A DNA stretch of 64,000 nucleotides from Rhodococcus sp. Leaf247 (lineage in GTDB: Bacteria > Actinomycetota > Actinomycetes > Mycobacteriales > Mycobacteriaceae): contig NZ_LMRP01000002.1 in NCBI RefSeq assembly GCF_001426185.1, positions 1,132,144-1,196,143 on the forward strand, written 5' to 3'. Under the pieces are notes generated by a model. It made no database searches and had not been told where the DNA came from. It saw nothing but the letters and a program-made list of their open reading frames with translations. This document shows positions 10,531 through 19,149 of this stretch, in pieces. How positions within the stretch are numbered: the first letter of the stretch is position 1; the number at the start of each line of letters is the position of its first letter. Both the position numbers and the translations under genes were made by a program.

Positions 10531-11109
10531 GTGCGACTAATCGGGGGAGTCGCGAGCAGTGACGCCACGGACGGCGAACTGCTCTCGGCGCACATAGCGG
10601 GGGACACAGCGGCTTTCGCCGTGCTCTTCCGGCGCCACCAGGATCATCTGTGGCTCACCGCCAGGCGAGCCAGTTACTCCGCCGAGGACGCCGCGGACTC
10701 GCTCCAGGAAGCCATGCTGTCGGCACATCGGACCGCCGGCGCGTTCCGTGCCGACGCGGCCGTCCGTAGCTGGCTCCACCGCATCGTCGTCAATGCCTGC
10801 CTCGACCGCATCCGGCGGAACAAGGTGCGCCCCACCGTTCCTCTCGGTGAAGAGGCTCGTGAACCACGGGATCCCACCGACAGATACGCCGACATCGATT
10901 TGTCCATCGTCGTCGAGAAGGCACTGTTCTCCCTGCCTCCGGAGCAGCGCGCTGCGATCGTCGCCGTCGACATGGAGGGATACTCGGTCGCCGACGCCGC
11001 GGCGGCTCTCGGGGTTCCCACCGGCACGATCAAGAGTCGATGCGCGCGTGGTCGACAGAAGCTCGCCCTCGTCCTGCAGTCGGTCCGTGCGGACGACACA
11101 GATCTCTGA
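10531..11109 (+). CDS. sigM: ECF sigma factor SigM
   Basis: 192 residues with the two ECF sigma regions. Region 2 includes HIAGDTAAFAVLFRRHQDHLW and RAFRADAAVRSWLHRIVVNAC-type sequence; region 4 is a helix-turn-helix (GYSVADAAAALGVPTGTIKSRCARGR). Its position after murJ and before an anti-sigma gene matches M. tuberculosis sigM (Rv3911). The start GTG at 10531 lies 76 bases after murJ. Activity is presumably held in check by the product of the next gene. The target regulon cannot be read from the window. Confidence 0.92.
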   Translation: MRLIGGVASSDATDGELLSAHIAGDTAAFAVLFRRHQDHLWLTARRASYSAEDAADSLQEAMLSAHRTAGAFRADAAVRSWLHRIVVNACLDRIRRNKVRPTVPLGEEAREPRDPTDRYADIDLSIVVEKALFSLPPEQRAAIVAVDMEGYSVADAAAALGVPTGTIKSRCARGRQKLALVLQSVRADDTDL

Positions 11110-11204
11110 CGCGGTGTGGCGTTCATGATGGAACCGAGCGCACGTCGTCCGCGTCTTATCAGTCGTAGCAACCATTCGCGCTCGAGCATCCGTGGGAGGT
11201 GACC

Positions 11205-11831
11205 GTGAACGACCCTGCCGACGTCGATGACTTCGCCGACCCCGATGACCTTGCCGACTCCGATGCGTCCACGTATCCGGCCCACCTGGACGCCACTGTC
11301 GAGGCTCTGCGAGCCCACGGTGCCGACCACGACGCCCGCGCGGACATTCCGCTCGATGTCAGCGACCGCATCGTCGCCGCGCTGAACGCAGCACCGCTCG
11401 TCGCGACGGATCAGCTCGCGGCCCGCCGATCGCGGTCACGGCGTCACGTCACGGCGTTCGCCGCCGCTGTCGCCGTCGTGGCCCTGGGCAGTGGTGTCGG
11501 CCTCGCCGTGGCAGCACAGTCGAACCCTGGATCGAACGACACCGTCGTCTCGGCTGCGCCACCGCTCGACGACGCTACGGTCTTCTCCTTGGTCGGCTCG
11601 ACGGACCGCGGACGGCTGTCGGATCCCGAACTCCTCGCCGGGTGCCTGGAAGCCAACGGCCTACCGGAAACCACGTCGCTCGTGGGATCGGGAACGGTCT
11701 CCGTGGACGGCACCGACGCGACGCTGCTGATCGTGGGGGGCGGGAGACCCGGGTCGTTGATCGCCCTGGCCGTCGGCCCGTCCTGCGGGCCGGGTAATGC
11801 CGACACCGTCTCACGTGCGCGGATCGGGTAG
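11205..11831 (+). CDS. rsmA: Anti-sigma-M factor
   Basis: About 208 residues. The cytoplasmic N-terminal part is acidic and is followed by one membrane helix (VTAFAAAVAVVALGSGVGLAV) and an outside domain, the layout of RsmA (Rv3912), the membrane anti-sigma factor that binds SigM in mycobacteria. Overall sequence conservation in this family is low, so the call rests on topology and position. GTG 11205 is preferred over GTG 11199 because GGGAGG lies five bases before it; the earlier codon would overlap that ribosome binding site. Confidence 0.8.
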   Translation: MNDPADVDDFADPDDLADSDASTYPAHLDATVEALRAHGADHDARADIPLDVSDRIVAALNAAPLVATDQLAARRSRSRRHVTAFAAAVAVVALGSGVGLAVAAQSNPGSNDTVVSAAPPLDDATVFSLVGSTDRGRLSDPELLAGCLEANGLPETTSLVGSGTVSVDGTDATLLIVGGGRPGSLIALAVGPSCGPGNADTVSRARIG

Positions 11832-11850
11832 ATCACGTCGGACGCCGTCA

Positions 11851-11877
11851 GGGAACAACGCTTCCTGACCTAGTGTT
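11851..11877 (+). promoter_or_regulatory. SigH/SigR-type promoter for trxB-trxA
   Basis: GGGAACA at 11851-11857 and GTT at 11875-11877 reproduce the thiol-stress sigma consensus GGAA(C/T)-N18-GTT. It lies about 70 bases before trxB. In mycobacteria (SigH) and Streptomyces (SigR) thioredoxin operons are known to be controlled this way, so the match is biologically coherent. No sigH gene is in the window. Confidence 0.6.
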
Positions 11878-11946
11878 GTGCGCACTGTAGGGCTCAGGCC
11901 CGCCAGATCCAGAGATTCACAGACGCACATACCTCGGAAGGCGAAG

Positions 11947-12936
11947 ATGACTACTTCGGACATCCACGACCTGATCATCGTCGGGTCCGGCCCCGCCGGC
12001 TACACCGCTGCGGTGTACGCCGCGCGAGCAGAACTGAAGCCACTCGTGTTCGAGGGCACCCAGTTCGGCGGCGCCCTGATGACCACGACCGAGGTGGAGA
12101 ACTTCCCCGGCTTCCGCGACGGCATCATGGGCCCCGAACTCATGGAGCAGATGCGCGAGCAGGCCATGCGGTTCGGCGCCGACATCCGCACGGAGGACGT
12201 CGAGGAGATGTCGCTGACCGGTGACGTCAAGACCGTCACTGTCGACGGCACCGTATACCGCGGCCGCGCTGTCATCCTCGCCATGGGCGCTGCAGCCCGG
12301 TACCTCGGCGTTCCCGGTGAGCAGACCCTGCTCGGCCGCGGCGTGTCCGCGTGCGCCACCTGTGACGGCTTCTTCTTCCGCGACCAGGACATCGCCGTCA
12401 TCGGCGGCGGCGACTCGGCCATGGAGGAAGCCACCTTCCTCACCCGTTTCGCGCGATCGGTGACCATCGTTCACCGCCGCGAGGAGTTCCGGGCGTCGCG
12501 CATCATGCTCGAGCGCGCCAAGGAGAACGAGAAGATCACGTTCGTCACCAACGCCGATGTCGTCGAGGTGCAGGGCGAGTCCGGTGTGACGGGTCTGAAG
12601 ATCCGCGATACCCGCTCCGGTGAAGAACGCGTCCTCGATGTCACCGGCGTGTTCGTCGCCATCGGCCACGATCCCCGCTCCGAGCTGGTCCGCGGACAGG
12701 TGGACCTCGACGAGGCCGGCTACGTCCGCGTGCAGAACCCCACCACGTCGACTTCCATCGACGGTGTCTTCGCCGCCGGTGACCTGGTGGACCACGTCTA
12801 CCAGCAGGCCATCACGGCTGCCGGCACCGGATGTTCGGCCTCGATCGACGCCGAGCGCTGGCTCGCCGATCAGGGCGACATCACCGAGAACACCCTCGAG
12901 AACGCCGATCGAGACGTGGACGCCGTCAGCGTCTGA
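11947..12936 (+). CDS. trxB: Thioredoxin reductase
   Basis: 329-residue NADPH- and FAD-dependent flavoprotein that reduces thioredoxin. The FAD-binding [15 protein letters not shown] motif is near the N terminus, the redox pair is C136-A-T-C139 followed by DGFF, the NADPH-binding [10 protein letters not shown] follows, and the second FAD segment [11 protein letters not shown] is near the C terminus. The ATG at 11947 has GGAAGG upstream; the frame is open 69 bases earlier without a better start. trxA follows after 37 bases, forming the trxB-trxA pair, probably under the thiol-stress promoter upstream. Confidence 0.96.
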   Translation: MTTSDIHDLIIVGSGPAGYTAAVYAARAELKPLVFEGTQFGGALMTTTEVENFPGFRDGIMGPELMEQMREQAMRFGADIRTEDVEEMSLTGDVKTVTVDGTVYRGRAVILAMGAAARYLGVPGEQTLLGRGVSACATCDGFFFRDQDIAVIGGGDSAMEEATFLTRFARSVTIVHRREEFRASRIMLERAKENEKITFVTNADVVEVQGESGVTGLKIRDTRSGEERVLDVTGVFVAIGHDPRSELVRGQVDLDEAGYVRVQNPTTSTSIDGVFAAGDLVDHVYQQAITAAGTGCSASIDAERWLADQGDITENTLENADRDVDAVSV

Positions 12937-12973
12937 TCCGCATCCGAAGTCCTTACCACCGAAGGAGCATCAC

Positions 12974-13306
12974 ATGTCCGACAAGAACACCGTCACCATC
13001 AGCGACGACACGTTCGCGGCCGAGGTCCTGCAGAGTGAGAAGCCCGTTCTCGTGGACTTCTGGGCCACCTGGTGCGGCCCGTGCAAGATGGTCGCCCCCG
13101 TCCTCGAAGAGATCGCCGGCGAGCACGCCGACAAGCTCACCATCGCCAAGCTGGACATCGACGCGAACCCGCAGGCGGCTCGTGACTTCAAGGTGATGTC
13201 CATCCCGACCATGATCCTGTTCCAGAACGGTGAACCGGTGAAGACCATCGTCGGCGCGAAGGGTAAGGCCGCCCTGCTCCGCGATCTCGACGGTGTCATC
13301 GCCTGA
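12974..13306 (+). CDS. trxA: Thioredoxin
   Basis: 110 residues, the normal length of a bacterial thioredoxin, with the active site FWATWCGPC (Cys34 and Cys37), the conserved PVLVDFW before it and the cis-proline segment MSIPTMILF. It reduces protein disulfides and is recharged by the reductase encoded immediately upstream. The ATG at 12974 is preceded by GAAGGAG, an excellent ribosome binding site. A GC-rich hairpin follows the gene. Confidence 0.96.
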   Translation: MSDKNTVTISDDTFAAEVLQSEKPVLVDFWATWCGPCKMVAPVLEEIAGEHADKLTIAKLDIDANPQAARDFKVMSIPTMILFQNGEPVKTIVGAKGKAALLRDLDGVIA

Positions 13307-13326
13307 CCTGCACCCGAGTACATCAG

Positions 13327-13361
13327 CCGCGCCCGGCCTGTCCATGACACGCCGGGCGCGG
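13327..13361 (+). terminator. Hairpin after trxA
   Basis: Eleven perfectly paired bases, CCGCGCCCGGC with GCCGGGCGCGG, separated by a 13-base loop, 20 bases after the trxA stop. There is no run of T, as is common in high-GC actinobacteria, so this is a probable rather than certain terminator. Confidence 0.6.
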
Positions 13362-13462
13362 CCGCGTTCGGACCCGGCTCGATTGTCGGAGGAGCATGAT
13401 CTTCTGAAAGAATCCTCTACTGAACTACCACCGAGACGCGTTCACGAAAGGTCGACGAGAGA

Positions 13463-14653
13463 ATGAAACCACTCCGCCACGGCGATCGCGGTCCAGCCGT
13501 CGCGGAGATCCGGGACATCCTCTCGGGCCTCGGATACCTCACACCCACCGACGGCTCCGACCAACGCCCGCCGTCCACATGGACGGACACGGACGTCCTG
13601 TTCGACCTCCCGCTCGGCGACGCCGTCCGTGCGTTCCAGCAGCATCGAGGCCTCCTCGTCACCGGTGAGGTCGATTCGGCGACGTACCGGTCGGTGAAAG
13701 AGGCGTCGTTCCGACTCGGTACACGAACGCTCATCTACCAGCTGTCCGCTCCGCTGTACGGCGACGATGTGGCGACGCTCCAGCGGCGCCTGCAGGAACT
13801 CGGCTTCTACAACGAGCGTGTCGACGGCTTCTTCGGCGGACGCACCCACGAGGGCTTGTCCTCGTTCCAGAGCGAAATCGGCCTGTCTCCGGACGGCATC
13901 TGCGGTCCGGCCACACTCCGCGCCCTCGACCTGCTGGGTACTCGGGTCACCGGCGGTTCGCCCCATGCCATTTCCGAGGAAGAACTCGTCCGCCGTTCCG
14001 GTCCGCAACTGACCGGTAAGCGGATCGTCATCGACCCGGGTCTCGGCGGTGACCACACCGGCGCGACCGTCGACACTCCTCACGGACCGATCACCGAGGA
14101 GTCCATCCTCTGGGACCTGGCCGGCCGTCTCGAGGGCCGTATGGCCGCCACGGGCATGGAGACGTACTTCTCACGGTCCCGCGCCGTCGATCCGACGACT
14201 GCCGAGCGAGCCGACACGGCGAACGGCATCGGCGCCGACCTGATGATCTCTCTGCGCTGCAGCACACACAGCAGCCCGGAGGCCCACGGTGTGGCCAGCT
14301 TCCACTTCGGCAACTCGCACGGATCGGCGTCGCTGATCGGCCAGGTGCTCACCAGTTACATCCAGCGGGAGATCGTCGCGCGGACCCCCCTGCAGGACTG
14401 CAGGAGCCACGGCAGGACGTGGGACATCCTGCGACTGACCAACATGCCCACCGTCCAGCTGGATCTGGGCTACCTCACCAACTCGGAGGACGTCGCCGTG
14501 TTGGCGGATCCTCGGATGCGCGACATCCTCGCGGAAGCAATCCTTGTCGCGGTGAAGCGGCTGTACCTTCTGGGCCAGGACGATCAGCCCACCGGAACCT
14601 TCACGTTCGCCGAACTCCTGGCGTACGAGTTGTCGGTCGCCGAGCGCGCGTAG
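13463..14653 (+). CDS. cwlM: CwlM, amidase-like regulator of peptidoglycan synthesis
   Basis: 396 residues without a signal peptide: two peptidoglycan-binding-type repeats (for example HGDRGPAVAEIRDILSGLGYL and DDVATLQRRLQELGFYNERVDG) and an amidase_3 fold from ~residue 190. The normally zinc-binding DPGHGG is DPGLGG here, and the late glutamate motif reads QLDLGYLTN, so catalytic residues appear to be lost. In mycobacteria CwlM (Rv3915) is cytoplasmic, phosphorylated by PknB, and stimulates MurA; a similar non-hydrolytic job fits this protein. Start ATG 13463. It stands convergent to the next gene. Confidence 0.9.
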   Translation: MKPLRHGDRGPAVAEIRDILSGLGYLTPTDGSDQRPPSTWTDTDVLFDLPLGDAVRAFQQHRGLLVTGEVDSATYRSVKEASFRLGTRTLIYQLSAPLYGDDVATLQRRLQELGFYNERVDGFFGGRTHEGLSSFQSEIGLSPDGICGPATLRALDLLGTRVTGGSPHAISEEELVRRSGPQLTGKRIVIDPGLGGDHTGATVDTPHGPITEESILWDLAGRLEGRMAATGMETYFSRSRAVDPTTAERADTANGIGADLMISLRCSTHSSPEAHGVASFHFGNSHGSASLIGQVLTSYIQREIVARTPLQDCRSHGRTWDILRLTNMPTVQLDLGYLTNSEDVAVLADPRMRDILAEAILVAVKRLYLLGQDDQPTGTFTFAELLAYELSVAERA

Positions 14654-14665
14654 GCCGCACTCGCC

Positions 14666-15376
14666 TCAGCGCGCTCCCACGGGGACGCGTGCATCTGCTT
14701 CGACCACCGTCAGCGCAGCTGCTTCCAGAAGGCGCTCGAGGGCTGCCTCGACGTCTTCCTTCCACCCGTGGTCTCGATCGAGCTCGAGGCGCAGGCGCGG
14801 GAATCGATGGTGCGGTGCAATGACCTCGAATCCGTACTTCTCCAGGAAGTCCGCATCGATCATGCACGTGAGTTCGCCGCAAGGCCGCTCACCGATGCCG
14901 AGGTAGCGGCTCTCCTTCTCGTCGTCGTCGAGCCGGATTCCGAAGACCTCGAGAGCGCGCACTCCTCGGTTGATCAGATCGCGCACTGTCGCGTGCATGA
15001 GTGCTTCACGGATGTCGTCACCGTCTTCTGCAGCCAACGGTGAGTACAGCGACGTCAGCAGAACCGCGTCGGGACTGACGGGCGCGGTAGGGAAGTGTGC
15101 GGCGCGGGGTACCGCTCGTGGAGGGGCGTACAGAGCGCACCCGACAGCATCTGCCGCGACCGGCACATCCGAGCGTGCGGCTCCGGTGGCCACCTGACCA
15201 CACGGACCCCATTCGAGCATGACCATCGACAGCCATGCTTCCTTCTCGAATTCGGAATCCACCAGAGCGGCAGTCGACGCCGCCGCGGGATCCATCGTCC
15301 AGAAGACGCAACTGCGGTCATGTGCCGGCAGCGAATCGAACCCGCCGAGCGTGAGTGTGGAGACGACGATGGACAC
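14666..15376 (-). CDS. Conserved hypothetical protein, Rv3916c-like
   Basis: 236 residues, matching the position of M. tuberculosis Rv3916c between cwlM and parB. The N-terminal LTLGGFDSLPAHDRSCVFW and EKEAWLSMVMLEWGPCGQVA are recognisable family blocks. The C-terminal FLEKYGFEVIAPHHRFPRLR resembles the end of GNAT acetyltransferases, and some annotations call the family that, but I see no clear acetyl-CoA loop, so the function is open. Start GTG 15376. The 213 bases between it and parB hold a short palindrome, CGTCAC-A-GTGACG at 15540-15552, possibly an operator. Confidence 0.8.
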   Translation of the reverse strand: MSIVVSTLTLGGFDSLPAHDRSCVFWTMDPAAASTAALVDSEFEKEAWLSMVMLEWGPCGQVATGAARSDVPVAADAVGCALYAPPRAVPRAAHFPTAPVSPDAVLLTSLYSPLAAEDGDDIREALMHATVRDLINRGVRALEVFGIRLDDDEKESRYLGIGERPCGELTCMIDADFLEKYGFEVIAPHHRFPRLRLELDRDHGWKEDVEAALERLLEAAALTVVEADARVPVGAR

Positions 15377-15589
15377 GCGTGTTCTCAGCCTCCGTACCCC
15401 GACTCACAGCAACCTTCGGCCGCCGCGACTGTGTAGATCTCTCCCAGGATAAGCGATGGAGCCGATGCGAGCGACGCCCCGACGGCGGAATTCGTAATCA
15501 CTTGCCGCACAGCATGATTCGGCCAGACAGTCGTATTAACGTCACAGTGACGAATCGTCCCGGTGTGGTCGTACAGGCGAACGACGACG

Positions 15590-16582
15590 TCAGGACGACT
15601 TCTGGCGTTCCATCATCTCGACGATCCGTTCCAGGTCGTCCACCGACCCGAATTCGACCACGATCTTCCCTTTTCGCTTACCCAGGCTCACGGTCACGCG
15701 GGTATCGAACGACTCCGACAGGCGCTCGGCGACGTCTTGCAGCCCGGGCATCTGGATCGGCTTGCGCCGCGGTGCCGGACCGGGAGCGCTCGGCTCCTGG
15801 CGGTTGGCCAGGGTCACCGCTTCTTCGGTCGCCCGTACCGACAGACCCTCGGCCACGATGCGCTTGGCCAGTTCCTCCTGCGCGTCGGCGCCTGCGTCGA
15901 GGGACAGCAGTGCTCGGGCATGTCCCGCCGACAACACACCGGCAGCGACCCGTCGTTGGACCGGAATCGGCAGTCGGAGGAGTCGGATCATGTTGGTGAT
16001 GACGGGCCTCGAGCGACCCAATCGAGTGGCCAACTGCTCGTGGGTGACGTCGAATTCTTCGAGCAACTGCTGATACGCCGCGGCCTCTTCGAGAGGGTTC
16101 AGTTGCACACGATGGATGTTCTCCAGCAGCGCGTCGCGCAGAAGGGTGTCGTCCGCCGTCTCGCGAACGATGGCAGGGATTGCCTCGAGGCCGGCCTCCT
16201 GGCTCGCTCGCCATCGGCGCTCACCCATGACCAACTGATAGCGATCGGGCCCGACTTCCCGCACCACGATGGGTTGCATGAGCCCGAACTCGCGAATCGA
16301 GTGGACGAGTTCGTCGAGAGCTTCCTGCTCGAAGACCGTCCGAGGTTGCTTCGGATTCGGCTCGATCTTGCTGGGTGCGATCTCGCGATACACCGCACCG
16401 GCAGGGGTGAGATCGTCCGCGGTCAACTCGGGTGCAGTCGGTGTGGGCGCTGTGGCGACACTCGGATCACCACCGATCACGACGTCAGCAGCCGCTGATC
16501 CCAGACCCGATCCCTGTCCCGGAGAGGTGGGAATGAGAGCTGCGAGGCCTCGTCCCAACCCACCCTTGCGTGTCTGGCTCAT
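15590..16582 (-). CDS. parB: Chromosome partitioning protein ParB
   Basis: 330-residue CTP-dependent DNA clamp that loads at parS and drives origin segregation with ParA. Visible elements are the CTP-binding GERRWRAS, the helix-turn-helix region with [18 protein letters not shown] and [11 protein letters not shown], and a C-terminal dimerisation segment ending [13 protein letters not shown]. The start ATG overlaps the parA stop by four bases, so the two are translated together. Three parS-like sites lie 0.9-1.7 kb upstream. Confidence 0.96.
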   Translation of the reverse strand: MSQTRKGGLGRGLAALIPTSPGQGSGLGSAAADVVIGGDPSVATAPTPTAPELTADDLTPAGAVYREIAPSKIEPNPKQPRTVFEQEALDELVHSIREFGLMQPIVVREVGPDRYQLVMGERRWRASQEAGLEAIPAIVRETADDTLLRDALLENIHRVQLNPLEEAAAYQQLLEEFDVTHEQLATRLGRSRPVITNMIRLLRLPIPVQRRVAAGVLSAGHARALLSLDAGADAQEELAKRIVAEGLSVRATEEAVTLANRQEPSAPGPAPRRKPIQMPGLQDVAERLSESFDTRVTVSLGKRKGKIVVEFGSVDDLERIVEMMERQKSS

Positions 16583-17574
16583 GCCTGTCCATCCTTCGCA
16601 GCGTTCATGTCGGCACTCCGTGCGGCCATCTCACGGCCGGCATCGAGGTACGACATCGCTCCACGTGAGCCCGGGTCATAGTCGATCACCGTCATTCCGA
16701 AGCCGGGTGCTTCCGACACCTTGACGCTGCGAGGAATCACCGACTTCAGCACTGCACCACCGAAGTGGCGCCGAACCTCGTCGGCCACCTGATCCGCGAG
16801 CTTCGTACGACCGTCGTACATCGTCAGGATCACCGTGGAGACATGGAGCAGGGGATTGAGATGTGCCTGCACCAGCTCGATGTTCCGGAGCAGTTGGCCC
16901 ACGCCCTCGAGCGCGTAGTACTCGCACTGGATCGGAATCAGAACTTCCGTTGCCGCGACCATGGCGTTGACGGTCAGCAGGCCGAGGGACGGCGGGCAGT
17001 CGATGAGGACGAAGTCGATCTGCAAGTCGTCGAGTGCAGCACTGGACAGCGCTGTCTTCAGCCGTCCTTCCCGAGCCACCATCGACACGAGCTCGATCTC
17101 GGCACCCGCAAGGTCGATCGTTGCCGGGATACACATCAAGCGGTCGTTCTTCGGACTGCGTTGGATGGCGTCGACGGCCGTGATCTCGCCCAGGAGCAGT
17201 TCGTAACTCGAGGGGGTGCCCGACGTGTGCACCGCACCGAGCGCCGTCGATGCATTGCCCTGAGGATCCAGATCCACGACGAGGACAGACAATCCCTGGA
17301 TGGCCAGAGCAGCCGCCAGGTTCACCGCGGTGGTCGTCTTGCCGACGCCACCCTTCTGGTTCGCGATGGTGAGCACTCGTCGAACGGGCGGCTTCGGCAG
17401 CGCGACCCCGCCCGGGTGCAGGACCTGACTGGCGCGTTGAGCCGCGGCGCCGATCGGTGTGTCATCGGACGTCATGGGGGAGTACCCGTACGAGTCCGAT
17501 GCGCTCGGTGTTTCACGTGAAACGCCGGCCGATCCTGTTTCACGTGAAACAGAGGATCCGGATTCACCCGACAT
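16579..17574 (-). CDS. parA: Chromosome partitioning ATPase ParA
   Basis: 331-residue Walker-type ATPase that binds DNA nonspecifically and moves ParB-parS complexes. The deviant Walker A is [17 protein letters not shown], and later motifs are [11 protein letters not shown] and [12 protein letters not shown]. The start ATG 17574 has GGAG about seven bases upstream, so the N-terminal extension is likely to be translated; it contains the pentapeptide VSRET twice (residues 9-13 and 18-22), each encoded by a parS site. M. tuberculosis ParA also has one VSRET in its N terminus. Forms an operon with parB. Confidence 0.96.
   Translation of the reverse strand: MSGESGSSVSRETGSAGVSRETPSASDSYGYSPMTSDDTPIGAAAQRASQVLHPGGVALPKPPVRRVLTIANQKGGVGKTTTAVNLAAALAIQGLSVLVVDLDPQGNASTALGAVHTSGTPSSYELLLGEITAVDAIQRSPKNDRLMCIPATIDLAGAEIELVSMVAREGRLKTALSSAALDDLQIDFVLIDCPPSLGLLTVNAMVAATEVLIPIQCEYYALEGVGQLLRNIELVQAHLNPLLHVSTVILTMYDGRTKLADQVADEVRRHFGGAVLKSVIPRSVKVSEAPGFGMTVIDYDPGSRGAMSYLDAGREMAARSADMNAAKDGQA
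17509..17524. promoter_or_regulatory. parS: parS site (15 of 16 bases), inside parA
   Basis: TGTTTCACGTGAAACG matches the bacterial parS consensus TGTTTCACGTGAAACA with one change in the last base. It lies in the coding region for the parA N terminus, in frame so that it is read as VSRET. About 4.3 kb from the start of dnaA. Confidence 0.9.
17536..17551. promoter_or_regulatory. parS: parS site (perfect), inside parA
   Basis: TGTTTCACGTGAAACA, an exact match to the parS consensus and a perfect palindrome. It is 27 bases from the previous site in the same parA reading frame and again encodes VSRET. It should bind ParB. Confidence 0.96.
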
Positions 17575-17617
17575 GTACTACTCCTTCAAGAATGGACGAG
17601 CCGCGACGCACGGACGC

Positions 17618-18319
17618 TCAGCGTGATCCGGCAGCGAACTTGGGGACTCGCGCACCACGCACGGCTCGCTCCGCGCGCACAACGATAGTCGGTGTCGGAA
17701 CAACGTCCTGACCGCACTGCAGGACCTCGAGATTCTTCGCACCGATGCGCGTCAAGGTTCCCTTGTCTCTGTCGATCTCCTCCTGGGCGGTACTGCCCTT
17801 CAGAGCGAGCATCACACCGCGTTCGTGGACGAGGGGCAGGGACCAACGGGCCAACTTCTCCAACGGCGCCACAGCGCGCGAGGTCACCACATCGCAGCCG
17901 CCGGCTTCCTTGATCACACCGGGTTGCTCGGCGCGGCCACGAACAACGGTCACGCTCAGACCGAGCGCCTCGACGATCTCTGCCAGGTACACCGTCCGGC
18001 GAAGGAGTGGTTCCACCAAGAAGATCGTCAGATCAGGCCGGGCAATCGCGAGCGGGATTCCGGGAAGTCCGGCACCGCTACCGACGTCGACAACACTTGC
18101 CCCGTCGGGAATCAACTCACCTACGACGGCACAGTTGAGAAGGTGTCGTTCCCACAGCCGGGGGACCTCGCGCGGCCCGATCAGTCCACGTTCGACGCCG
18201 TCCGTGCTCAACGATGCGTGATAGCGCTGTGCCAACTCGACACGGTCGCCGAACACCCGAACGAGGGCACCGTCGATCCACGAGGAGTCCGGCTGGGTTT
18301 CGTGTTCCACGTGAAACAT
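17618..18319 (-). CDS. rsmG: 16S rRNA (guanine-N7) methyltransferase RsmG
   Basis: 233 residues. Methylates N7 of a guanine in the 530 loop of 16S rRNA using S-adenosylmethionine; loss of the enzyme is known to give low-level streptomycin resistance. The SAM site is [18 protein letters not shown], and other family blocks are [10 protein letters not shown] and [16 protein letters not shown] chose ATG 18319 (start MFHVEHETQ) instead of the upstream GTG/ATG in frame; the first five codons coincide with a parS-like site. It lies between a terminator and parA and is probably in one transcript with parAB. Confidence 0.94.
   Translation of the reverse strand: MFHVEHETQPDSSWIDGALVRVFGDRVELAQRYHASLSTDGVERGLIGPREVPRLWERHLLNCAVVGELIPDGASVVDVGSGAGLPGIPLAIARPDLTIFLVEPLLRRTVYLAEIVEALGLSVTVVRGRAEQPGVIKEAGGCDVVTSRAVAPLEKLARWSLPLVHERGVMLALKGSTAQEEIDRDKGTLTRIGAKNLEVLQCGQDVVPTPTIVVRAERAVRGARVPKFAAGSR
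18303..18318. promoter_or_regulatory. parS: parS-like site over the rsmG start codon
   Basis: TGTTCCACGTGAAACA differs from the parS consensus at one base (C for T at position 5). It covers the start of rsmG, giving the N terminus MFHVEH. One-mismatch sites usually still bind ParB, but more weakly. Confidence 0.8.
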
Positions 18320-18435
18320 CCTCTCGCGACGCCCGAGGACGCCATAAACCACACTGGTGTAATTCACGTGCGGCACCGATACGGTGCGACCAGAAGTCTA
18401 GTGATTCGCTCGGACATCGCAGTCCACACATGACA

Positions 18436-18464
18436 AAGGGACGCGATCATCGATCGCGTCCCTT
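18436..18464. terminator. Strong hairpin between khpB and rsmG
   Basis: Thirteen perfectly paired bases, AAGGGACGCGATC with GATCGCGTCCCTT, around a three-base loop. It is 22 bases beyond the khpB stop on the leftward strand and would end the rpmH-rnpA-yidD-yidC-khpB transcript before rsmG and the parS region. Confidence 0.85.
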
Positions 18465-18486
18465 GTGTCGTGCGGATGTACGAAGG

Positions 18487-19089
18487 TCACTCCTTGACGA
18501 CGACCACGTGTCGGTTCGGCTCGACGCCTTCGCTCTCACTCGTCACGCCGGCCACAGCCGCAACGGCGTCGTGGACGATCTTGCGCTCGAACGGAGTCAT
18601 CGGGTCGAGCGGCTCACGCTCACCTGTCTCCGCTACCCGAGCGGCGGCCTGGATACCGAGCCGAGTCAGTTCCTCGCGACGTCCGGCACGCCACCCCGCA
18701 ACGTCGAGCATCAGCTTGCTCCGCTCACCGGTGGACTGCTGTACGGCCAGCCGAGTCAACTCCTGCAAAGCGTCGAGAACCTCGCCCTGTCGCCCGACGA
18801 GCTTGTTGAGATCCTTGCCTCCGTCGATGCTGACGACAGCGCGGTCACCCTCGACGTCCAGATCGATGTCGCCGTCGAAGTCGAGGACGTCGAGAAGCTG
18901 CTCGAGGTAATCGCCGGCGATCTCGCCCTCTTCGACGAGGTAGTCGGTGTCGTCCTCGTCATCGAGAGGAGCAACCGTCTCGGAGTCGACCGAGTCACCG
19001 GCATCCGCCGTCGTCACCGCTTCGTCGGATTCCACCGCCGGAACGTCCTTGTCGTCTGTCTTCGAATCGATGGTCACGTTGTCGTCCAT
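18487..19089 (-). CDS. khpB: Jag/KhpB-type RNA-binding protein (KH and R3H domains)
   Basis: About 200 residues. An acidic N-terminal third (many D and E) is followed by a KH-type domain (LNKLVGRQGEVLDALQELTRLA) and a C-terminal R3H domain with the RxxxH signature (PFERKIVHDAVA). It corresponds to Rv3920c, which follows yidC in the same operon in mycobacteria. In other bacteria Jag/KhpB binds RNA and is linked to cell elongation. ATG 19089 was preferred over a GTG at 19101; neither has a strong ribosome binding site. Confidence 0.9.
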   Translation of the reverse strand: MDDNVTIDSKTDDKDVPAVESDEAVTTADAGDSVDSETVAPLDDEDDTDYLVEEGEIAGDYLEQLLDVLDFDGDIDLDVEGDRAVVSIDGGKDLNKLVGRQGEVLDALQELTRLAVQQSTGERSKLMLDVAGWRAGRREELTRLGIQAAARVAETGEREPLDPMTPFERKIVHDAVAAVAGVTSESEGVEPNRHVVVVKE

Positions 19090-19149
19090 TTCCGTCCGCA
19101 CTTCGGTCGCTTCAGATGTTCGAGAGTATCGCCGAGCGTGATCCGGAGA

